5,520 nucleotides of DNA, taken from Alphaproteobacteria bacterium. Lineage in GTDB: Bacteria; Pseudomonadota; Alphaproteobacteria; Micropepsales; Micropepsaceae. The notes below the pieces were generated by a model. It saw only the letters and a list, made by a program, of their open reading frames with translations. It had not been told where the DNA came from and ran no database searches. The DNA lies in NCBI GenBank assembly GCA_017307315.1, contig JAFKFF010000282.1:1-5520 (forward strand). The letters run 5' to 3'. Positions 1 to 4,871 of this stretch are shown here, in pieces. Made by a program: the position numbers and the translations under genes. Position 1 is the stretch's first letter; every line of letters begins with the position of its first letter.

Positions 1-835
1 GCGCGAGGCGGCGGCGCATGGTCATGGTCACGCCCAGCGGAAACTGGTGCGACGGCGTGACGTAAACGGCTTTCGCGCGCGGGCGGAGGCGTTCGCTTTG
101 CGCGGGATCGAGGCCTTCTTCATCCACCGGCACGCCGATTACTCGCGCGCCCGCGCCGCGCAAGGCGGCGAGCGCCATCGGATAGCAGGGATCTTCCGCC
201 CACACGGCATCGCCCGGCTGAAGGATGGCGCGGATGAGAAGGTCCAGGCCCTGCTGCGCCCCGGCGGTGATCACGATCTGGTGCGGCACGCAGCGCACCC
301 CGCGCGCGGCACGGATATAGGCGGCGATGGCCTCGCGCAGCGCCAGGCTGCCGCGCGGATCGCCATAGCGGAAAAGCGCCGCCGCCGGGCGGGCGAGATG
401 ACGCGTCATCAGTCGGCGGAAGACGCGGGTGGTGCGCGGGTCGGGCGCGGTCACGCCCACGGTGAGCGGCAAGGATCGTAGCGGGGCCTCGTCGGGCGTG
501 CGGCGTTCGGCGCTTGCCTGCGGCAGGCGGGGAACGGCACGGGCGACGAAGGTGCCCGCGCCCACCCGCGCCTCCGCGAAGCCTTCCGACACCAAAGTCT
601 CGAAAGCGGAAATGGCGGCGGCGCGCGACAGGGCGAAGCGGCGGGCAAGGTCGCGGGTGGTGGGCAGCTTGGCGCCGGCCGGCACCGCGCCGCTTTCGAT
701 CAGCTCGCGGATCGCCCGGTACAGCGCCTGGGCGCGGGGCCCATCCCCGGGCAAAACCGGCACCAAGGCCGACCAATCCGGCGAATTGGTCGATAATTTC
801 GATCCAGAATTGGTTCTTTTTCGAGCCAATCGCAT
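1..835 (-). CDS. MocR/PdxR-family transcriptional regulator (GntR winged helix plus aminotransferase-like domain), 3' end cut by the window edge
   Basis: The minus strand is open from an ATG at 835 to the left edge, giving 278 codons without a stop. Residues about 33-97 form a GntR-type winged helix: an LYRAIRELIESGAVPAGAKLPTTRDLA-like run split around residues 38-64, then SRAA at 70-73 and the wing GAGTFV at 92-97. After a linker of about 30 residues a fold-type I aminotransferase domain begins: FRYGDPRGS, then TAGAQQGLDLL, EDPCYP and TPSHQFPLG (260-268), all standard MocR landmarks. The PLP-binding lysine would lie beyond the edge and cannot be checked. MocR proteins usually run to about 450-500 residues, so roughly 40% is missing. 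Family members bind PLP and act as ligand-responsive activators or repressors in the cytoplasm. The start is supported by AGGA at 842-845 (minus strand), six bases before the ATG. It is divergent from the flavoprotein gene at 874, its likely target. Regulator class is near certain; the effector is inferred. Confidence 0.93.
   Translation of the reverse strand, partial: MRLARKRTNSGSKLSTNSPDWSALVPVLPGDGPRAQALYRAIRELIESGAVPAGAKLPTTRDLARRFALSRAAAISAFETLVSEGFAEARVGAGTFVARAVPRLPQASAERRTPDEAPLRSLPLTVGVTAPDPRTTRVFRRLMTRHLARPAAALFRYGDPRGSLALREAIAAYIRAARGVRCVPHQIVITAGAQQGLDLLIRAILQPGDAVWAEDPCYPMALAALRGAGARVIGVPVDEEGLDPAQSERLRPRAKAVYVTPSHQFPLGVTMTMRRRLA
783..814. repeat. Direct repeat GAATTGGT x2, 24 bp apart, in the 5' part of the regulator gene
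   Basis: The octamer GAATTGGT occurs at 783-790 and again at 807-814, so the copies lie 24 bp start to start, a little over two helical turns. The inverted core CCAAT follows at 826-830. The copies sit inside the first codons of the MocR-type gene and about 60-90 bases upstream of the flavoprotein start. MocR regulators such as GabR and PdxR are known to use direct-repeat operators, so a binding role is possible. The repeats are short and overlap coding sequence, so chance remains a real option. Confidence 0.4.
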
Positions 836-873
836 GGCCCATCCTGCATCCTTCAGACAAGGATGCAAGCGCC
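836..873. promoter_or_regulatory. Divergent control region between the MocR-type gene and the flavoprotein gene, with a 9-bp inverted repeat
   Basis: Only 38 bases separate the two divergent start codons. A perfect inverted repeat, TGCATCCTT-N5-AAGGATGCA, fills 845-867. The left arm is also tandemly duplicated: CATCCT at 840-845 and again at 847-852, giving three half-sites (two direct, one inverted). This is what a MocR operator could look like, since characterised family members bind direct repeats, sometimes with an inverted copy. A caution: the arms contain the Shine-Dalgarno-like AGGA of both genes (859-863 on plus, 842-845 on minus), so part of the symmetry may reflect two ribosome-binding sites facing each other. 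I could not place convincing -35/-10 boxes; with so little space, promoters must overlap the coding starts. Confidence 0.55.
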
Positions 874-1608
874 GTGAGCGACGTCATCGAACCGGTTTCC
901 ACCAGCTTTCCCGTCAGCGCCCGCAACCGGGTCAAGCGCGTGCACGAGCGCGGCAGCTACGACAAGGCGGCGGTGTTCGCGATCCTGGATGCGGCGCTCC
1001 TTTGCCATGTCTCCTATGTGATCGACGGCCAGCCCTTCTGCACGCCGACCCTGTTCTGGCGCGAGGGCGAGGTGCTGTACTGGCACGGCTCCTCCGCCAG
1101 CCGGATGCTGAAGCATCTGAAGGCCGGGACGCCCGCCTGCCTCACCGTCTCGCATCTGGACGGATTGGTGCTGGCGCGCTCGGGCTTCCACCATTCCGCC
1201 AACTACCGCTCGGCGATGTGCTTTGGCACGGCGCGCTTCATCGAGGACGCGGACGAGAAGCTGGCGGCGCTGAAAGGCGTGGTGGACCGCTTCTATCCGG
1301 GCCGCACGCAAACCCTGCGCGCCATCGATCCGCAGGAATTCAAGGCCACCATGGTGATCACGATGACGATCGAGGACGCCTCGGCCAAGGTGCGGGCCAA
1401 GACCGTGGCCGACGATGAAGCGGATTACGCCACGCCGCTTTGGGCGGGTGTGATCCCGGTGGCGCAAATGATCGGCGCTGGCGAGCCGTGCCCGCGTTTG
1501 ATCCCGGGTGTCGAGCGACCGGACCATCTATCCGCCTATCGCGAAGGCCGGCGGCTGGACGAGACCTTTGTCGAGATGCAGCGGGCGTATGAACAGGGCG
1601 GCGAATAA
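874..1608 (+). CDS. Pyridoxamine 5'-phosphate oxidase-like (NimA-like) flavin-nucleotide-binding protein
   Basis: This 244-residue cytoplasmic protein belongs to the FMN-binding split-barrel superfamily, in the group often labelled pyridoxamine 5'-phosphate oxidase family or Pyridox_ox_2. Recognisable family blocks in order are the N-terminal RGSYDKAAVFAILDAAL (26-42) with C44-H45, DGQPF-PTLFWR (51-63), LYWHGSSASRML (68-79), DGLVLARSGFHHSANYRS (96-113), then EDASAKVR and the late YATPLWAGVIPV. Members bind FMN or a related flavin and probably carry out redox chemistry, but most have no assigned substrate; true PdxH activity should not be assumed. The chosen start is GTG at 874, with AAGGA at 859-863 ten bases upstream. 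The frame is open further upstream, but that part lies antisense to the regulator gene and shows no family similarity. It is divergent from a MocR-type regulator, which suggests control by a B6 vitamer or a related compound. The stop lies 12 bases from the helicase stop on the other strand. Confidence 0.92.
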   Translation: MSDVIEPVSTSFPVSARNRVKRVHERGSYDKAAVFAILDAALLCHVSYVIDGQPFCTPTLFWREGEVLYWHGSSASRMLKHLKAGTPACLTVSHLDGLVLARSGFHHSANYRSAMCFGTARFIEDADEKLAALKGVVDRFYPGRTQTLRAIDPQEFKATMVITMTIEDASAKVRAKTVADDEADYATPLWAGVIPVAQMIGAGEPCPRLIPGVERPDHLSAYREGRRLDETFVEMQRAYEQGGE

Positions 1609-1620
1609 TCCATCGTCGCG

Positions 1621-3543
1621 TCAAGCGGATGGCTTTTGCCGTTTCGGCGGGTAGCTGCCGGGCTTGCTTTTGTCGAAGCGCTTCTTGGCGAATTTCTTGC
1701 CACCGAATTTCTTCTTGTCGCCGAACTTCGGGCCGTCGGGCTTTTGATCGCCGGCTTTCCGGTTGTCGAATTTGCGCTGGTGAAAGCCGCCTTCCTTGCG
1801 CGCGGATTCCGGCGCGGCGACGTCTTCCGCCGCGGGCGCCGCCGGGCGGGCGCGGGATTCGCCGCTCTGGTCCGGTGCGGGCAGGATGCGGATGCCACCC
1901 TTCTTGCGTTCGCCGACCAGGCTCGCGAATTTTTCCGCCACCTGGGCGCCTACCTGGAACAGGGTTTCGGTGTCGAAGACCCGGATCGCGCCGACATCCT
2001 TCTTGGTGATTTCGCCCTGGCGGCAGATCTCCGGCAGCAGCCATTTGGGATCGGCCTTGCGCTCGCGCCCGACATTCAGGCGGAACCAGACGCCATCGGC
2101 CATCGTGGCCGGCGCGGGGCCGCGCTCGCGGGGCGGATTGGCGCGGCGCTGCTGGTCGCGCGATGGATGCTCCTTGCCGCGCTCGCGCGGATGGCGATCG
2201 TTTTTCTCGTGGCGGCGCGGCCGTTCGTCCTGCGGGCTGTTGTCGATCTCTTCCGGCGCGGGCAGGCGGGCGCGGCACATCTTCACGAAAGCGGCGGCGA
2301 CGGCGCGCGCGTCGGAGCGCGCCAGCAGCGCATCGGCCAGCGTCAGATCGTCCTCGCCCGCCGGTTCGGTGAGAAGGGCGCTCTGCAGCAACCGTTCCTG
2401 ATCGAGCTTGCGAATGTCTTCCGGCGTCGGCGCGTTGCCCCACACCGCCTGGACCTTGGCGCGGCCCAGCATCTCCTCGGCGCGGCGGCGGCGCGAGGGT
2501 GGCACCAGCAGCACGCTGATGCCCTTCCTGCCCGCGCGCCCGGTCCGGCCGCTGCGATGCTGCAGCACTTCGGCGTCGTTGGGCAATTCGGCATGGATGA
2601 CCAGATCGAGATTGGGAAGATCGATGCCCCGCGCCGCCACGTCGGTCGCGACGCAGACCCGGGCGCGTCCGTCGCGCAGCGCCTGCAGGGCATGGTTGCG
2701 CTCGTGCTGGCTGAGTTCGCCCGACAGCGCCACCACGGCGAAGCCGCGCTCCAGCAGCATGGATTCCATGTGCCGCACGGCGTTGCGGGTGTTGCAGAAG
2801 ACCAAAGCGCCGGGCGCATCCAGGGCGCGCAAAAGATTGATCACCGCCGCTTCCACTTTCGCGGGCGCGATGCGGATGGCGCGGTACTCGATATCGGCAT
2901 GGCCGCGCGTCTCGCCCGCCGTGGCGATGCGCAAGGCGTCGCGCTGGTAATGGGTGGCGAGATGGAGAATGGGCTTTGGCAGGGTGGCGGAGAACAGCAA
3001 GGTGCGCCGCTCGGGCGGCGTGGTTTCCAGGATGAACTGCAGATCCTCGCGAAAACCCATGTCCAGCATCTCGTCGGCTTCGTCCAGCACGGCGGCCTTG
3101 AGCGAAGAGACGTTGAGCGCGCGGCGCTCCAGATGATCGCGCAGGCGTCCGGGCGTTCCCACCACGATATGGGCGCCTGCCGACAATTCGCGGCGTTCGC
3201 GGCCCGGGTCCATGCCGCCGACGCAGGAAACCACGCGCGCGCCGGCATAGCGATAGAGCCAGGAAAGTTCGCGCTGCACCTGCAACGCCAGTTCGCGCGT
3301 CGGCGCGACCACCAGAGCCAGCGGCGCGCCCGCCGGGCCCATCGTGTCCGCGCCGTCCAGCAGAGTGTCGGCGACGGCCAGGCCATAGGCGATGGTCTTG
3401 CCCGATCCGGTCTGAGCCGAGACCAGAAGGTCGCGGCCCTCGGCATCCTCTTCGAGCACGGCGGCCTGCACCGGGGTGGCCTGATGATAGTGGCGTTCGG
3501 CCAGGGCGCGGGCGAGGGCGGTCGGCGTGGTATCAAACGACAA
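1621..3543 (-). CDS. DEAD-box ATP-dependent RNA helicase, DbpA-like, with a basic C-terminal tail
   Basis: This 640-residue protein unwinds or remodels RNA using ATP; by its architecture it probably acts in ribosome assembly or RNA turnover. All core motifs are intact: Q motif TPVQ (23-26), motif I AQTGSGKT (43-50), Ia PTRELA (81-86), Ib TPGR (130-133), II DEAD (154-157), III SAT (185-187), V VATDVAARGID (298-308) and VI HRSGRTGRAGR (329-339). A charged linker (about 435-478) leads to a domain at about 482-556 resembling the DbpA RNA-binding domain (VWFRLNVGR, then TKKDVGAIRVFDTE). Residues 583-640 are a disordered Lys/Gly/Phe-rich tail. The start is judged to be TTG at 3543, giving MSFDTTPTALARAL as in relatives, with a weak AGAG upstream. 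An in-frame ATG at 3618 would add a 25-residue Arg-rich leader without a ribosome-binding site. The frame stays open well beyond, but only as the shadow of the antiporter gene. It resembles rhlE/dbpA products, but no exact ortholog is claimed. Confidence 0.94.
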   Translation of the reverse strand: MSFDTTPTALARALAERHYHQATPVQAAVLEEDAEGRDLLVSAQTGSGKTIAYGLAVADTLLDGADTMGPAGAPLALVVAPTRELALQVQRELSWLYRYAGARVVSCVGGMDPGRERRELSAGAHIVVGTPGRLRDHLERRALNVSSLKAAVLDEADEMLDMGFREDLQFILETTPPERRTLLFSATLPKPILHLATHYQRDALRIATAGETRGHADIEYRAIRIAPAKVEAAVINLLRALDAPGALVFCNTRNAVRHMESMLLERGFAVVALSGELSQHERNHALQALRDGRARVCVATDVAARGIDLPNLDLVIHAELPNDAEVLQHRSGRTGRAGRKGISVLLVPPSRRRRAEEMLGRAKVQAVWGNAPTPEDIRKLDQERLLQSALLTEPAGEDDLTLADALLARSDARAVAAAFVKMCRARLPAPEEIDNSPQDERPRRHEKNDRHPRERGKEHPSRDQQRRANPPRERGPAPATMADGVWFRLNVGRERKADPKWLLPEICRQGEITKKDVGAIRVFDTETLFQVGAQVAEKFASLVGERKKGGIRILPAPDQSGESRARPAAPAAEDVAAPESARKEGGFHQRKFDNRKAGDQKPDGPKFGDKKKFGGKKFAKKRFDKSKPGSYPPKRQKPSA

Positions 3544-3699
3544 GGGAACTCTGCTTTTTCGGGATCGGCGCGCACTCTTTAGTCTTATTGGCCGGAAAAG
3601 CCAGATGCAGTGCAGCATTCGGAAAAAAGGCCCGGAAACCGGCTTTTCTTTCCGCGCAGGATGGTGAGGATCGTCACGCGGGCGGGCCGGGAGGGGGCA
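3544..3699. promoter_or_regulatory. Divergent intergenic region between the helicase and antiporter genes, with hairpin-forming sequence
   Basis: The region between the TTG starts at 3543 (minus) and 3700 (plus) is AT-richer in its middle than the flanking genes. GAAAAGCC at 3595-3602 is the exact reverse complement of GGCTTTTC at 3641-3648. Inside the second arm, CCGG-AAA-CCGG (3632-3642) can form a small stem flanked by an A run at 3623-3628 and a T run at 3644-3647. Promoters for both genes probably lie here, but I see no box pair good enough to call. If transcription of the antiporter begins upstream of 3620, the hairpin would fall in its leader. Confidence 0.4.
3689..3697 (+). promoter_or_regulatory. 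Shine-Dalgarno sequence deciding the TTG start of the antiporter
   Basis: GGGAGGGGG lies just upstream of TTG 3700; GGAGG at 3690-3694 leaves a five-base spacer. The competing in-frame starts lack this: ATG 3661 has AGG directly abutting it, and GTG 3610 has no purine-rich stretch before it. This supports translation from 3700, although ATG 3661 remains possible. Confidence 0.55.
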
Positions 3700-4710
3700 T
3701 TGAATTCGCAGCTTGTGCGCCGGGAGTGGTTCCTGGGCTTCAGCCTGGCGAGCGTCGCCGTCTTCGCCCTGGGTGGCGAGGCGCTGTTCGCCCATCTTCC
3801 GCAAGCCGCCGGCTTCGCCGTCCTGTTTCTCTGGCTGTTCGCGGCGGTGCTGGGCTCGTGCCTCAACGTGGTGCGCCATGCCGACGCCATCGCCGAAATC
3901 CTGGGCGAGCCTTACGGCACCCTGGTGCTCACTTTGTCGGTCACCACCATCGAGGTCCTGGGCATTTCGGCGGTGATGCTGCATGGCGACAACAATCCCA
4001 CCCTGGTGCGCGACACGCTGTTCTCGGTGGTGATGGTGATCCTGGGCGGCATGGCTGGCTTGTCCCTGCTGCTGGGCGGCTGGCGGCACCGCGAGCAACC
4101 CTTCAACCTGCAAGGCGCCAATTCCTATCTCGGCGTGATCATCCCCCTGGCGGTGCTGTCCCTGGTCCTGCCCAATTTCACCCGCACCACCGAAGGGCCG
4201 ATGCTGTCGGCGATGCAGCAGCTTTTCATCGCGCTGATGTGCGCGGGGCTTTATTGCGCCTTCCTGGCGCTGCAGACCGGCCGGCACAAAGCCTATTTCA
4301 TGACGGCGGGCGGAGGTTCGCACCATGGCGCGCACGCGCCGGAAAAGGGCGCGCTTCCGCGCCATGCCCTGCTGCTCCTGGCCTATATCGTGCCGGTGGC
4401 GTTCCTGGCTGAGGAAATGGCCTATCCCATCGATTACCTGATCGAGACCTTGCATGCCCCCGCCGTGCTGGGCGGGGTGGTAATCGCCATCATCGTGGCG
4501 ACGCCCGAAGCGATCGGCGCCTTGCGCGCCGCTTCGGCGAACCAACTGCAGCTGGCGGTGAACATCTTCCTGGGTTCGGTGCTTTCCACCATCGGCCTGA
4601 CGGTGCCGGTGATGCTGGCGATCAGCCACGCCACCGGCCATCCGGTCTTTCTGGGGCTGCCGGGCGCCGATCAGCCGGATGCACTTTGCCCAAGATGCAG
4701 ACGGAATTGA
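3700..4710 (+). CDS. chaA: ChaA-type Ca2+/H+ antiporter, truncated at its C-terminus
   Basis: This inner-membrane protein of the Ca2+:cation antiporter superfamily exchanges Ca2+ (and in E. coli also Na+ or K+) for protons. From TTG 3700 it has 336 codons and many hydrophobic segments. The first family repeat is clear: VVRHAD (57-62), GEPYGTLVLTLSV (69-81) with the conserved glutamate E85, then PTLVRDTLFS (100-109). After a His-rich loop (HHGAH, 208-212) comes the second repeat, with TPEAIGAL (268-275, E270) and NIFLGSVLSTIGLTVPV (288-304). Similarity stops at about Q325 (4674). The last 11 residues (PDALCPRCRRN) do not fit, and the expected final roughly 45-50 residues, with about two membrane helices and the GRTN-VL motif known from E. 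coli ChaA, are absent. None of the three forward frames after 4677 restores them, so this is not a simple frameshift. The encoded protein is probably non-functional or an assembly artefact. ATG 3661 or GTG 3610 would lengthen the N-terminus without added similarity. Confidence 0.88.
   Translation: MNSQLVRREWFLGFSLASVAVFALGGEALFAHLPQAAGFAVLFLWLFAAVLGSCLNVVRHADAIAEILGEPYGTLVLTLSVTTIEVLGISAVMLHGDNNPTLVRDTLFSVVMVILGGMAGLSLLLGGWRHREQPFNLQGANSYLGVIIPLAVLSLVLPNFTRTTEGPMLSAMQQLFIALMCAGLYCAFLALQTGRHKAYFMTAGGGSHHGAHAPEKGALPRHALLLLAYIVPVAFLAEEMAYPIDYLIETLHAPAVLGGVVIAIIVATPEAIGALRAASANQLQLAVNIFLGSVLSTIGLTVPVMLAISHATGHPVFLGLPGADQPDALCPRCRRN
4675..4690. other. Probable sequence junction (assembly chimera or recombination breakpoint)
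   Basis: Three signals coincide here. Antiporter homology ends at about codon 325 (4674). Base composition falls from about 70% GC (line 4621-4680) to about 42% (line 4681-4740), counted by hand. The next gene downstream has a different apparent phylum. I see no terminal inverted repeats, target-site duplication, integrase or tRNA end that would mark a mobile element. The exact joint cannot be fixed to the base without the two parent sequences. Confidence 0.65.
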
Positions 4711-4711
4711 A

Positions 4712-4730
4712 GATAGACAGTCTATCGATA
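4712..4730. repeat. Overlapping palindromes upstream of topA
   Basis: GATAGAC at 4712-4718 and GTCTATC at 4720-4726 form a perfect 7-bp inverted repeat around a single base. The palindrome TATCGATA at 4723-4730 overlaps its right arm. This could be a regulator site for topA about 145 bases downstream, or a small chance palindrome in AT-richer DNA. Confidence 0.4.
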
Positions 4731-4861
4731 TAGTTTCTTGTACCCAGACTGAAGTTTTGCAGAGATGCCCGGTTCGCTTATTTCCGGCAACTCGTGTTAG
4801 GTTCGCATTGGAATCCTGCACGATGGAACATCTGGTCAACGGTATGCGTTTTTGTTGGATG

Positions 4862-4867
4862 AAGGGA
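4862..4867 (+). promoter_or_regulatory. Ribosome-binding site of topA
   Basis: AAGGGA sits four bases before the ATG at 4872 (five counted from the GGG core). It is a strong, well-placed site that confirms the start, which also gives the expected TopA N-terminus [16 protein letters not shown]. Confidence 0.7.
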
Positions 4868-4871
4868 ACGA

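Larger units (their letters stand above)
4711..4871. other. Gene-poor leader upstream of topA
   Basis: This stretch lies between the end of the truncated antiporter frame and the topA start, at roughly 45-50% GC. It contains overlapping small palindromes (4712-4730) but no recognisable gene. One plus-strand frame is open across it (4679-4879) without family similarity. The usual topA neighbour dprA is not visible in any frame. A topA promoter is expected here; a TTGCAG at 4757-4762 is the best -35-like hexamer, but it has no good -10 partner. Confidence 0.4.

Noticed and set aside
120..935. A minus-strand frame of 271 codons covering the regulator region
   Set aside because: It is shifted relative to the true regulator frame, which reads through the winged helix and aminotransferase motifs to the window edge. 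The shifted translation is Arg/Pro/Ala noise.
429..1527. Plus- and minus-strand open frames overlapping the regulator and flavoprotein genes (429-1418 plus, 853-1527 minus)
   Set aside because: Both are out-of-frame shadows of the two recognised genes, with no motifs of their own.
1636..3582. A 648-codon open frame on the plus strand opposite the helicase gene
   Set aside because: It is fully antisense to a helicase with every DEAD-box motif intact. Its translation has no recognisable domain and is biased to Ala, Arg and Gly. Long antisense frames are common in DNA of this GC content.
4675..4710. A frameshift in the antiporter gene as the cause of its short C-terminus
   Set aside because: All three forward frames after 4677 were read. 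None gives hydrophobic segments or the family's final motif, so the sequence itself is missing rather than out of frame.
3544..4839. Extension of the helicase frame upstream to 4839 on the minus strand
   Set aside because: The extra part lies antisense to the antiporter gene and across the suspected junction, and it shows no protein family. The helicase family N-terminus starts at about 3543.
4640..4871. An insertion sequence or integrated element at the antiporter break
   Set aside because: No transposase or integrase, no terminal inverted repeats and no duplicated target site could be seen; the downstream gene is a core housekeeping gene.
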